From: Echinometra lucunter
Taxonomy: Eukaryota > Echinodermata > Echinoidea > Camarodonta > Echinometridae
Assembly: GCA_029962745.1 (NCBI GenBank)
Contig: CM057167.1
Span: forward strand, 21,378,679-21,442,678
Direction of reading: 5' to 3'
Length of the DNA stretch: 64,000 nt
Both the position numbers and the translations under genes were made by a program. This document shows, piece after piece, positions 34,601-43,733 of the stretch (its first letter is position 1; the number at the start of each line of letters is the position of its first letter). The notes beneath the pieces were generated by a model. That model worked only from the letters and a program-made list of their open reading frames with translations. It searched no databases and had not been told where the DNA came from.

Positions 34601-35449
34601 CTTGGCATTCACAAGACACGTACCACCCCATACAACCCAAAGTCTGATGGACTCATTGAGAAGTTCAATGGTACTCTCCTGAACATGATCTCAATGATGA
34701 TTGAACCACATAAACGGCAGCGGGACTGGGATGAGAAGCTGGCAATTGCATTGTTTGCCTACCGCAGTGCTCCCCAGGACTCCACCAGAGAGACGCCTAA
34801 TATGCTCATGTTGGGACGAGAGCTACATCTGCCAATTGACCTGACCACGGAGGCACTAAGGGGTGAAGAGGAGGAGGAGAATGATGTGGAGACAGATTAT
34901 GCGTTCACCTTGAGGCAACGGATGCGAGTAGCACACCAAAGAGCCCGGGACAACTTTGCTGAAAGTGCCCGACGTCAAAAGAAGACCTATGATGCAAAGG
35001 CAGAAGGAAGCCCTTTGGTAGTTGGAGAGTTTGTTTGGCTCCATAACAAGGCAAAGACCAAGGGCTTGTCTCCAAAGCTGCAGAGGAAATGGGAAGGCCC
35101 TTACCTGATCATCCAACAATTGTCCGATGTTACTTGTCGGATACAGGAGAAGAAAAATGGTAAGATGAAGGTAGTCCATGTGGACAGGTTGAAACCCTAC
35201 GAAGGGGCACCTCTTCAGTCCTGGTTAGAGGCTAGTGTAGGCCAGAGCAGTGAGGTTCATGTTAATGTACAGGAGGCTCCTAGCCATGTTGGGGAACTTC
35301 CGGAAAAAGAAGAGGAGGGGATTTACCCCGACAGGGAAGCCTCAGGACCTGTTGAACCTCCTGTACCAGCTCCGCGAAAGGTTCCTGTCCCGGCTCCTAG
35401 AAGAAATCCCCCACGAACAAGGAATCCGCCGAATAGATATACGACATAA
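31475..35449 (+). CDS. pol: Pol polyprotein (protease, RT, RNase H, integrase), -1 frame to gag
   Basis: The frame is open from 31475, inside gag, to the TAA at 35447-35449, so it needs no start of its own and is probably made as Gag-Pol by -1 frameshifting at 31529-31535. Counting residues from the TTG at 31634: aspartic protease LLADSGATDT (Asp 30); RT with FSTLDLASGYWQ, then VYLDD near 455-459; RNase H with LDTDAS near 602 and RTDHGALRWL; integrase zinc site H844, H851, C881, C884; catalytic triad D913, D973, E1009, giving D,D(35)E. A GPY/F-like RKWEGPYLI follows and no chromodomain is seen. The C-terminus is Pro/Arg-rich. About 1304 codons lie after the shift point. All catalytic residues are present. 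Confidence 0.95.
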   Translation, partial: ARPLSAGLPSRTGKTEAFGKRESADSVAREKAGRKQGLKGGTEPLIEEPSLRQLTANYRPDRARCGLFVEVGIRGVKARLLADSGATDTILSSSLYHQISSANRPNLSNVSVKNADGSSMETLGSAWLELGLGKCIFPLQVVFGNTDQIDGLLGLDFLIPNEAILDFKAKELRIKGARIKCTDGRGDSFCSRVVVGSSISIPPGQEVVLPGHATGSQIGSGLALIEPAENGELLHKGIAVARVVVETTKATLPIRVFNPGTKACMIRKGTLAGHLSVISEADIEECRGNALTSDGGYEVPEHLRDLFERTKEGTDKVYHEKIAKLLCENQDIFAKSDTDIGKTGLVKHQINTGDSPPIRERPRRFPPKEQEEIDRQIKDMLANGRIEPSDSPWSSNVVLVKKKDGSKRFCVDYRKLNNLTIKDGYPIPRIDDSLDALGGARWFSTLDLASGYWQVELDEEAKKKSAFVVRGGLYSWKVMPFGLCNAPSTFERLMERVLGGLHWEVLLVYLDDVIVFAKTIEDELTRLDMVFQRLRQAGLKLKPKKCHLFCESVLYLGHVVSGEGISTDPEKIRAVRDWPVPTSVKEVQSFLGLASYYRRFIAGFANIARPLHHLTKKGQIFCWTAECEDAFQELKDRLQESPILAYPDPKEEYILDTDASNEGIGAVLSQVVDGKERVISYASRALHKAEKNYCVTRKELLAVVVFLKQFRQYLYGQRFTVRTDHGALRWLLNFRDPQGQMARWLQVIAEYDFKIVHRAGRSHANADGLSRRPCPQCKRDFEEEPEPEVEVPQDNCVEAKAVTVEPDISNEQMSKYQEQDPSVKWIMEAKQQSADRPDWSTVASKSSVEKSYWRMWAQLEVKQGILYRKWECDQGRKVSWHVVLPAVLRADIVKELHGGKSSGHLGQNKTREKVRMRFYWVGMDADIRSMVRQCNVCASKKSPGKKRRAPLQQDCVGMPMERVALDIVGPLPETERGNKYILVVGDYFTKWMEAYPIPDQTAETVADKFVSEFVCRFGVPTVLHSDQGRNFESCVFQEMCRILGIHKTRTTPYNPKSDGLIEKFNGTLLNMISMMIEPHKRQRDWDEKLAIALFAYRSAPQDSTRETPNMLMLGRELHLPIDLTTEALRGEEEEENDVETDYAFTLRQRMRVAHQRARDNFAESARRQKKTYDAKAEGSPLVVGEFVWLHNKAKTKGLSPKLQRKWEGPYLIIQQLSDVTCRIQEKKNGKMKVVHVDRLKPYEGAPLQSWLEASVGQSSEVHVNVQEAPSHVGELPEKEEEGIYPDREASGPVEPPVPAPRKVPVPAPRRNPPRTRNPPNRYTT
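31529..31572 (+). promoter_or_regulatory. Programmed -1 frameshift site GGGAAAC with downstream structure
   Basis: GGGAAAC at 31529-31535 is read in the gag frame as G GGA AAC, the exact X XXY YYZ phase needed for -1 slippage, and shifts into the open pol frame. After a 5-base spacer TCAGCC (31541-31546) can pair with GGCTGG (31567-31572). An alternative hairpin is GAGTC-AGCC-GACTC (31538-31551), whose loop can also pair with the downstream GGCT, a pseudoknot-like option. GGGAAAC is an established slippery heptamer in several retroviruses. Confidence 0.85.
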
Positions 35450-35550
35450 ATGAGCTGTAGGAGTACTGTGATACATGTTTTTTTTTAGTCAATTCTGAAA
35501 ATTTTGAGGCAGCGTTTAACTCATTTTTTATTGTTGTGTCTCTATCTTTA

Positions 35551-35553
35551 CAG
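35551..35553 (+). promoter_or_regulatory. Candidate splice acceptor before the zinc-finger ORF
   Basis: TTGTTGTGTCTCTATCTTTA followed by CAG is a good pyrimidine-rich acceptor ending at 35553, nine bases before the first in-frame ATG (35563). It lies in the short gap after pol. It suggests a spliced subgenomic mRNA that uses the U5 donor. Confidence 0.6.
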
Positions 35554-35562
35554 TGGGTCAAG

Positions 35563-36492
35563 ATGAGGCACCGGGTGACATCCAACGAAGGGTCTTTTGA
35601 ATGCTATGACTGTGGAGCGAGATTCGCTCATAGGAGAAGCCTGCACCGGCACATCGACGACAGGCATCGCCATCGTCGGCAGTTTCCTTGCGAGGAGTGT
35701 GGAAAGGTATACAACCGAAGGGACAACCTTATGGCCCACGTGCGAGAGTACCATGAGAGACATCACAGAGTGAGGTCAGAGGTTCACCGGTTGAACGACT
35801 GCAGAAAAGACCGTCCAAGGCAGCAGGCTCCGGAACCTGAGGGGAAGTCAGCGAGCGAGGGACCGGAACCCAGAACAGCAGAGGCAGAGATCCAGGTGAA
35901 CGTCTCTCCTTCGACAAAGGAGGCGGTTGATGCTGACGTCTGGGGAGCAAGGTCAGGACTGGGTGGGAAGCCTCTGAGCATGCTCCGTCAGCAGGCACAG
36001 GAGGAGGACTCTTCCGACTCATCCAGCTCTTCAGAAGAGTCAGAACCGGATGGAGCCGCTGTGGGGGATGTTGTTGAGAACGTACCGAAAAAGGTAAAGG
36101 TCGGAAAGGAGCTGAAAGACCTTGAGTTTAGCAGGATTGTGCCGGGGCAATTCGTTCGGGTGGCCGAGCAGAGCGCGTCCTCTTTGTTCTCGGGAGGCAC
36201 GAGATTGATGTGCGAAGAGAAAACAAGGTCGTACAACATGATCGTCGTGAGAACGTGTAGCCCGGCGCCACAGACAGCGACCGGGATTCGCCATGTGCAT
36301 GGGGAGCATGCATTGGGGTCAGAGATGACCATGGGCGAACTGGAGCGAGGTCTGATCGGGAACGTGAAGACAATTGTTGAGAAGACAACTCGACGTATGT
36401 ACAGAGAAGACGAGCTAGTTTCGGAAGAGGAGACCGTTCGAGAGTATGTAGTAGATGTAATGGTGGGAACAACAAAGGCTAACATTGTTTGA
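35563..36492 (+). CDS. Accessory C2H2 zinc-finger protein of the retrotransposon
   Basis: A 309-residue ORF in the position where env stands in some Ty3/Gypsy elements. Near the N-terminus are two tandem C2H2 fingers, both C-x2-C-x12-H-x4-H: CYDCGARFAHRRSLHRH..H and CEECGKVYNRRDNLMAH..H. A basic stretch follows, then a Pro/Glu-rich linker, an acidic serine run (EEDSSDSSSSSEESEPD), and a C-terminal region of about 120 residues that I do not recognise. No signal peptide or membrane segment is seen, so it is not an envelope protein. The ATG at 35563 is chosen because it is the first methionine and directly follows a splice acceptor. Possible roles are binding of the element's own LTR, target choice or nuclear transport; all are inference. 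Capture from a host zinc-finger gene is plausible. Confidence 0.85.
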   Translation: MRHRVTSNEGSFECYDCGARFAHRRSLHRHIDDRHRHRRQFPCEECGKVYNRRDNLMAHVREYHERHHRVRSEVHRLNDCRKDRPRQQAPEPEGKSASEGPEPRTAEAEIQVNVSPSTKEAVDADVWGARSGLGGKPLSMLRQQAQEEDSSDSSSSSEESEPDGAAVGDVVENVPKKVKVGKELKDLEFSRIVPGQFVRVAEQSASSLFSGGTRLMCEEKTRSYNMIVVRTCSPAPQTATGIRHVHGEHALGSEMTMGELERGLIGNVKTIVEKTTRRMYREDELVSEEETVREYVVDVMVGTTKANIV

Positions 36493-37192
36493 TCACCCAT
36501 GGATTTGCAGCTGAAACATAACTTCCCATAATTTATCTTTATGCCAAAAAACAGTAGCTATGTTTTAAAAACACATTCCGACACGTTGCCTTGTTTTGTA
36601 TTCGAGATGTATATGCCTTGATTATGCCGTATTCTTACTTTCATGTCTTTCTTGCCTATGATCTTATCTTTCCTATATCGTTTCTTTCTTGACCTTTCTC
36701 TACTCTCACTACAACTCGTTTTGCTCTTTCTTTCTATCTTTGTATATAGATTATTTTGTTGTTTTTATCAGGATCTTTCTTTCAAGAGGTCGTAATGTTT
36801 GTTGTTCACAGATTATGCAGTTGAGAAGATTCCAGTACTGACTTTTTATACTTGCCTTGTTTATGTAACTTTAATACCTCATGTTCAGGACATGAAACTC
36901 AGGTTTTGACAGTTGTACAGATGTCTTTTAAGCAGTTTTTACATGAGAAAAGAACAGAGTTTTCTCTTATATTTCTATGTTATGCAAATGTATATACCTG
37001 TAGTTTTCTTAAGATTTTTTAAGTTTTCTATTTTTATGCTTTTTAAGAACATTATTCTGATATGACTTTTTCTTGTTTTGCCAAAGATTTTTTACTCATG
37101 GAGAGTTAGACAAGTGTTGTTGATCGATTTACTAAAAAAAAAAAAAGTTTTATGCTTTGTTGTTATACACATGGTCCGAGGACAGCCCATAC
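36493..37192 (+). other. Retrotransposon 3' untranslated region
   Basis: About 700 bases of T-rich sequence between the zinc-finger stop and the polypurine tract. It has many CTTTCT/TTTCTT runs and an A13 run near 37133. No ORF or known motif is evident. The base composition differs sharply from the coding part. Confidence 0.7.
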
Positions 37193-37206
37193 TTGGGGAG
37201 GGGCTG
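37193..37206 (+). promoter_or_regulatory. Polypurine tract
   Basis: TTGGGGAGGGGCTG directly before the 3' LTR is the expected primer site for plus-strand DNA synthesis. Confidence 0.8.
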
Positions 37207-37599
37207 TGTAGCGTAATCAGTTATACTTTGAAATGCATTGCTCAGTTAGACCTTTAGAGGGCGATATATTTTTTACTGTATCTTGTACTTGTGCTTTGCA
37301 TTGGTGAGAAGTACGTCAGTTCGCTTGGGGCTGCGAGGGCGTGCGGTTGTATACAGAGCTCCAAATAAAGTCCGAAGTCATTTTACTTTACGAAAGATCT
37401 CCCAAGTTTGTATTTCTAGAGGTGAGTGAGTGATTCACTATAATTTCAGGTTAATGAGAGGGAGAGAAAGCGTATCACGTTGCACAATATATTTTTGTGA
37501 GAGAATCCATGAATGAGGTGTATGATTGAGAGAAGCGTGGACCGGGTTCGAGAGACTGCAAGGCAGAACGCTACCCCGTCAGAGCCCGGTTACGCCACA
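37207..37599 (+). repeat. 3' LTR
   Basis: It is 393 bases and matches the 5' LTR (29064-29456) at every base I compared. AATAAA is at 37364-37369 and would direct polyadenylation of the element RNA, and possibly of the host transcript too. ATAT follows at 37600-37603. Confidence 0.95.
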
Positions 37600-38372
37600 A
37601 TATCTTATAAGTCAACAGTCTAACAATGTGTTGTAGCTTGCGTTTAGTTTGAAAGGTGTGGGCGTGAATGTACACAGTAACCTTGCCAGCATGTGCAACT
37701 CCAGCTGATAAGGAAAACTATATCTTCCTCTTAAAGGAAGCAATCTGAACAGAAAAAAACTAGGACAGGGAATTCATTACAGGAAATCAACTTCCAATAT
37801 GTACATAATCCTACCAAGGAGTTCCCAGACCTTGATATTAATAGAACAATTTTAGTGGTAAGAGGCAGAAGGGAGTTTATGCATGTATGGAATTAATGCC
37901 CCTCTTGCTCTCAACAAATAATGTACAGCCTAAATGGCAGGGAAAAAAATACATGGGGGCTCAGGGTGAATTCGTCCCCAAAATGCAAAAAAGAGCCCTA
38001 GAAAACCCCTAAAGAGCCCCTGAAATTCTTATAGGGTCTAATGTTAACTGTAATACAATGTAGAAAATTCAGGCTGGTGGGCTCAAAAAGTAGCCCCGGG
38101 AAAAAAAAAAAAATTTTTTTGAGGCCATTGGTGAAACTTGGTAGAATGTGATGAATTCTAAAATGGTTGCTTGCATTAACAGCATTTTACGTACACCCAT
38201 CTTGGGGGCATTGGTAAGGGGGGGGGGGGGGGGGGAGGGGGTTTTGATTTTTTTCCCAATAAATTTGAACTTTTCTAATCTTTCTTGCAATCCCCTTATT
38301 TTGGTAAGCTCTTGTAATTTATAGTATTTTATGTGTGTGTGATGTGTGTATTTTATTAGGTTTCTGTTTTAA

Positions 38373-38840
38373 AGGCATTCGCTAACTTTGTGAGTAGCTG
38401 ATTTAAAAAATTCTCAAACTAAGATGAAACATGTGTATGAGTACTTGTATTTGTACTCAAAAACCCTGAAACCGACCATAATTTGGAATGAAAAAGTGTA
38501 AGTTAGACGCAAACGGTGATTTTATTATCCTTCGTTTCATGAGACAATCACTAAGAGGACCACTTTGCTTGAATTTGAAAATGCCGTTATGTGCCTCGCG
38601 CCGCGTGATTCGCCAATACACACGGTACGGTACGGTGAGTCATACGCGCATGCGCACTCCTTATGTCTATTCTGTGCAACAAACATTGGTTCACATTTTT
38701 TATATTTAAAAATACTTCCTGTGGATATTATACTTTGAAATTTTCAGACTGGTATTTTTACACTATAACCCTTATGTTTATCCCATTTTCAAGTAACAAA
38801 ACAAGATTTTTAAAAATCATAACAATGTTAACCATTGTCT
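38373..38840 (+). mobile_element. TTAA-flanked MITE, family G copy 1
   Basis: TTAA at 38369-38372 and 38841-38844. The ends AGGCATTCGCTAAC and GTTAACCATTGTCT are imperfect inverted repeats. The body matches 49306-49791 throughout, with GTGAGTAGCTGATTT and CGCAAACGG.GATTTTATTA blocks. No coding content. Confidence 0.85.
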
Positions 38841-39800
38841 TTAATCCTTTGTATATGGGAAACTGAAGCTCAGATATAACAACATGGTGCAAAAAAAGAT
38901 AACTAAAAGACACAGTATGAGGTTGTTGACCTGAATGATGCAATGTAGCAGTCTGTTCACATGGCCCAAAGTTTATTGATTATTGTATCACTATGGAGTT
39001 ATTCAGGATATGTCATGATGTCCCTATGTGAACAGGTGAGATGTACGTGGGGAAACAAGTATCTCTGTCACACATATGGACTGAAGATACATTCTAGAAT
39101 ACATTGTGCACCAAAATATTGTGTAAAAAGACAAAAATGCTGCTCGCTTTGCAAAAACCAGTAGTGAAATCACCGTATTCCTCCAATCCTACCTACTACA
39201 GGTGTCCATTTGAAGAGTATTTCAGTGCAGGAAATGCATTCCCAAATCCAATAATCACACTTAAAAGCATTCAAGTGGCTTTTATATGGCCTTCATTGGA
39301 GATAGCCATCAGAGTCGAACCTTCTAAATTAAATACAATAAATGCCTTAAGAAACCATAGTAAGGTTGTTTGAATAAGCCATTTTGAATGATAAGCCTTT
39401 TGAGATCCAAAAGGGCTTTATGATAGCATTATATGATTGTATGACATATTTTCTTTGTAGACACTTGCTGCAAGGTCAATTTTTTTTTTACATGCCTGTC
39501 AAATTTTTAGATTCAACCATACCCAACACATCTCCCCCTAGTACCATTATACTTAATCTATGGCAGGACTCCATAATAACTTATTTGTTGGGGGTCCAGA
39601 CCTAAACTTTAGGGTTCTGTGTGCATTGAGGCCTGTGTAAAACATTTTAGATTTGGGGGACCCAGACCAAGATTTGGGGGCCCAAGTGCCCCGGGCGCCT
39701 GTCATTGTCGAGCCCTGTCTATGGTTAGGGTTATTTTGCCAATTTATGCAGTATGGAATATGATGTACCTTTTTCCTTTTTTTCTTTCTCCGCTTTGCAG

Positions 39801-39853
39801 GTTGACATGTTCATTTGACATCGGCACATTACTAGCATCATACCTTGTTCAAG
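39801..39853 (+). CDS. FERM-domain exon C, PTPN3/PTPN4-like
   Basis: A 53-base exon encoding (R)LTCSFDIGTLLASYLVQ, part of the second FERM lobe; the family pattern is RL.C....A.LL.S..VQ. The acceptor is CGCTTTGCAG and the donor GTGAGT begins at 39854. It takes one base to finish the Arg codon and leaves one G for exon D, keeping the frame. Its small size would make it easy to miss without the flanking exons. Confidence 0.82.
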
Positions 39854-40112
39854 GTGAGTTACTGCTTGATTTTTCTAAAATGTATTCATTCATCAATTTA
39901 AATCAACTTGAATTATATCTGCTCTGATGATCTTTTGCAATTATCTCTTTTGTACCCTTTCAAGGTGATATATTGATACGGGAGTCTGGTCTTTTTATCC
40001 CAAAGAATTTGTGCTAGGTTGAATTTAAGAGATTTTAATCTCCTAGCAAGGATGTTCTTTTCAATATCAAATCCCCTTTGTAGTTTATTTCTGTGATATT
40101 CTGCACACTTAA

Positions 40113-40393
40113 CCAATTCGTGACAGAATTCCATATTTTGTGATTTGCTATTTTTTGAAGTAAAATGAGCACTAAAATCCTTAAATTGGCAACACGATTA
40201 GTTCAAAATCACCACTTTCCCATGCAAATTGGCAACTTTTTAACTTCTCAGCATACTTTTTGTCAATTCATATTCATTTCAGATACATGACTCTTTATGA
40301 GAACACTGCAGCAGTAAAAGGAAAATATTGGTGTTGCCAATTTGAAGAAGAAAAGCTGATCAAATTAGGCTTTAAATAATTCCTTTCATGAAA
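40113..40393 (-). mobile_element. Decayed family A MITE, copy 4
   Basis: TTAA then CCAATTCGTGACAG at the left end, with the family blocks CCTTAAATTGGCAA, CATTTCAGATACATGA and GCTGATCAAATTAGGCTTTA. The right end TCATGAAACC is mutated and the second TTAA is lost. A further fragment lies at about 41835-41950. Confidence 0.75.
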
Positions 40394-41134
40394 CCAGAGA
40401 GAAATTCAGATTTGGAAAGCCTGTAAAGAAAGTAAAAGATATAGACATCGCCCCCATACGAGCGAGAATATCTCTTCTTTTCGTACAGAAAATCTAAGGA
40501 GAGTTCCTGCTAACAAAAGCACACCACACATCCTTTGTTGATTATTTATAGCCCCAGCCTAAAGACGGAGAGCGAAATATGAGGCCTTTTCCATGCATAT
40601 GATATTTCAAGCCTTTAAAGATAATAACAGATAGTGAATGTCATGGAAAGAGTGAAAGAGAGAAAGAAAGAGAGATGGGGGAGGGGTAGATAGCAAGACA
40701 TTTTGTACATGTTGACTCTGAAATGGTGAGAGAGAGAAAAGTGAGACTTTTTTTTCCTTCAAAAATATGATTGTGGAGCCCTAATTTGATAAGCCAGCCC
40801 ATGTGCCTCCAGGGCTTGTGGCATACAAACAGCTTATTTCATATGATTTTGTTGCCCATCATATCAACCGATGATATTCCGTTTGAATAGATGAGTCACG
40901 GACGGGAATATGAGGCGGCCTGCAAAGACAAAGCATAATCAAATTTCATTTGCCTGTTCTGCTACACCATACATAGCCAGAGTGCACCGGGGAAGGGGGG
41001 GGGGGGGGGGGCTATATAAACCATCATTAACCCCAGACCTTGCTTTAATGATTGCTCTGTTGCTTACCAGTTGATGTGTATGGAGAGCTTTGTGACACTG
41101 AGGATGAATATCCACTCTTTCAGGAGTCATTTCA

Positions 41135-41280
41135 GGGCCCTGTTTCATAAAACTTGCTTTCAGTAACAAGTTGCAATGATTGTCATGAGCTACTGAAATC
41201 CTTGCCTCTGATTGGCTGAGAGCAAATTGTTATAAAAATGTGGCAGTTGTTACTGATAACAAGTTTTATTAAATGGGCCC
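41135..41280. mobile_element. Foldback MITE, GGGCCC family copy 3
   Basis: Begins GGGCCCTGTTTCATAAAACT and ends AAGTTTTATTAAATGGGCCC. The arms are complementary over most of the 146 bases. The orientation of the central CCTCTGATTGGCTGAGAGCA block is inverted relative to the other two copies. Confidence 0.8.
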
Positions 41281-42274
41281 AGAGCTCATTTCATATAGGA
41301 GTGAAATCCAGTCCAAATTATAGTGGATTCCACACCACATTAGTGGTTATAGCAGTTTGAATCACTGTCTTGAGTGGAGTCCTTAAACATACATGTATTC
41401 ATGACAAAGGGTCCACATTGTGTGTTTTGGCCATAGACATATAATTAATTTACTAGACTAAAAGCAGCATGCGCAGATATCATTACGCGAATGGCATTAG
41501 GCCCTGCCTCTTTTCGATCATTTGAAGGGGCCGATAGGCACCCGTTATCGCCACGATATTGATAACACTGTTGCATTATTCATGTCTATTGGGCGTATCA
41601 ATTTTATTGTGACACTTTGATTTAATGCGCAATTGTTGCGCATTTATTGTGCGTTTATTGTGCATGTGGTTAGCTGATGAGCGTGATGTTTTAAAACATG
41701 TACAAACCCACACTGCTCGTGGGGAGCATCTTACAGAATGAATTATTCATTTTTGATCCTGAATATTGATGGGTGCTTAGGTCAGCTTTCTAATGGATCT
41801 GGACAAAATGGCAGAGCTTTAGGGGCCTGGTTTTGGCTCAATAACTTTTGGTGCAAAGCCCTAAAAACATACTACAAACATGAGCAGAAAGAGATGAAAA
41901 TTCTTGACATACTGTGCCCATTTTGGTTGCATCAGTACTTGTCATTAAAAAAAAAAATCAACCCATTCTTCTTCAAAAGTATATGCACTGTACACAGAAA
42001 TAGGTATATGGGACTTCACACAAACATATGGGATGAAACACTCATTTGAAGAGCACTCCTTTGCAGGGGACATTTTAGACCCAAAACTTCAGTCTCTGTA
42101 CAGTTATTGACAGTTATTTCGCTGCTACTACGCCCGGCTACACTAACCAGGGAAGGTTGTAAAATGTCTGTTTTATTCTTAAAATTCCCCATAATAATTT
42201 CATTTCTGTTATGATATTCTTCCACCCTGACATGAAATAAGTAGAAATAAAAAAAGCTTACAAATTATATTTTC

Positions 42275-42480
42275 ACCTGGCTGGCGGAGGAGCGTTAGCA
42301 CATGTGCGTGCGCAATTTTATACATGCCCCCGGCCGGCAGAAGGGTGTTCTAAAGCTCGAGTGGGCACTATGCGAAAGGTACAGTGTGCATGCACATTAA
42401 TGCCCTTCTGCCAGCCAGGGGATGTATAACATTGCACCGTTCACGCGCGTTAACACCCTTCTGCCAGCCAGGTGATGATA
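42275..42480. repeat. CTGGC.GGCAGAAGGG palindromic repeat, copy 1
   Basis: GGCAGAAGGGTGTT and AA(C/T)(A/G)CCCTTCTGCCAGCCAGG motifs occur in both orientations three to four times. The arrangement is shared with 52735-52900. It is CpG-richer than the neighbourhood and non-coding. Confidence 0.6.
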
Positions 42481-43733
42481 TCTTCCCCCTCCCAGAATTC
42501 GAGCTTCTCTTTAAAAATCCTCTAGTTTGCCAGATAGCAGCACTAAATCAATTTAAAAATAAAAAGATTAAAAACATAAAAAGATAAAAAACAAAAAGAA
42601 GAAAAAAGGAAGGGTTTGTAAACACTAGTGCTACAGTACAGTAACTTTGAAAGCATTTTCATGGTATTAAGCAAGACATTTTTATTTCTAAAAATACCGG
42701 TATGTTATAAATTATCAAGGGAAAGTCTTACAAGATGACACTTTTTGTTGACATTTCCTTGGCATGGATAATGTTCATAGAGGCTTTGTCTTTTTTTAGA
42801 GTGTATCATTAAAGTAACTGAATACTATGATACTGGGCAAGGCATTCATGTATAAAAAATATCTTGTATGGAAAAAAGTTGTGCGTCATATTCATTTCAT
42901 TGTGCTGTTGATAATGTACATGTGATTTCGAACTTAGAAAGTAGGAAATAGAAAATAAAGAAAAAATGAAAATGCTTTTTGTAAGATGAAGAGACTTTTT
43001 TTACCTACCCTGGCTTTTAATAATGAAATTAATATCTCGCAGTTGCAATGCTCGGAGGCATTTTGGTGGTGGAAAATTCATGAGCTCGAAGGCTCTGCGA
43101 TCGGGGGAGTAAAGAAAACAAAAGATTTTTATTTGCAATAATGAACAGAATCTAATGATGGGATCCAAATGTTTAGTTTGTAGGTCTGTTTCGCCGTGCC
43201 GTTATTGAATTCGGTTGGAGCGTTATGCAGCAGTGGGGGTGATTTTAAAATGAAATAACATTTGAAGGGTTGGATACAAAGGGTGTATCTTCGGTCTGAA
43301 AAATTATTTCATTAAAGCCTGGAGAAAAGGTAGTTGGCAGTTAGTAACATGCTCACCAAGCTGCCCATTCTCCTTTCAGCCTGTTTTTATAGCTTGTTCA
43401 AAATCTTTAAGTATGGCCCATCAAATGACTTCTTATTAGTTTGGATAAATGAATTTCAGTAGAATGCTCAAATTGTTTTCATACGTGATGTGAGCTCTAC
43501 TTTCATGCATTTTACTATTTTATTCATTTTAAGCTTCAAGTTTAAAGAAATTGAAGCAGGATCATCTTCATATATGTACCAAACATCATTTACATGTACC
43601 ATATAAAAATTAAATATTTTATGTGATGCTTCCCTAAGTTATGCTTCATATAGGTACTAAAGAGTATTCATTTACATATTTGGTGGGAGTGGCTGGAAGA
43701 AGATTGTTAGTATTATTTTTATGAGCCATACAG

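Larger units (their letters stand above)
29064..37599 (+). mobile_element. Complete Ty3/Gypsy-type LTR retrotransposon with extra zinc-finger ORF
   Basis: An 8536-bp element bounded by two 393-bp LTRs that look identical on reading, with ATAT directly outside both ends (29060-29063 and 37600-37603) as a 4-bp target duplication. Order: LTR, tRNA primer site, hairpin-rich leader, gag, pol (protease, RT, RNase H, integrase), zinc-finger ORF, polypurine tract, LTR. RT before integrase places it in Ty3/Gypsy rather than Copia. All three ORFs are open. Identical LTRs and intact frames imply a recent insertion that may still be mobile. It lies in sense orientation in intron 2 of the FERM gene. The lineage within Ty3/Gypsy is not decided. 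Confidence 0.95.
14856..39800 (+). other. Intron 2 of the FERM gene, containing the retrotransposon
   Basis: This intron is 24.9 kb, from GTGAGT to CTTTGCAG. It contains SINEs, TTAA-flanked MITEs, foldback elements, a hAT-type MITE, a long GGGAA satellite and the 8.5-kb LTR retrotransposon in sense orientation. Stretches 18100-19720, 19900-21470, 24450-25580 and 37620-38370 hold no gene-like or repeat structure that I can support apart from homopolymer runs. Confidence 0.8.

Noticed and set aside
35563..36492. Possibility that the third retrotransposon ORF is an envelope protein
   Set aside because: No signal peptide, membrane helix or glycoprotein pattern; instead two C2H2 fingers.
35988..36500. 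170-codon frame antisense to the zinc-finger ORF
   Set aside because: A shadow of the GC-rich sense ORF; no domain and no promoter or splice context.
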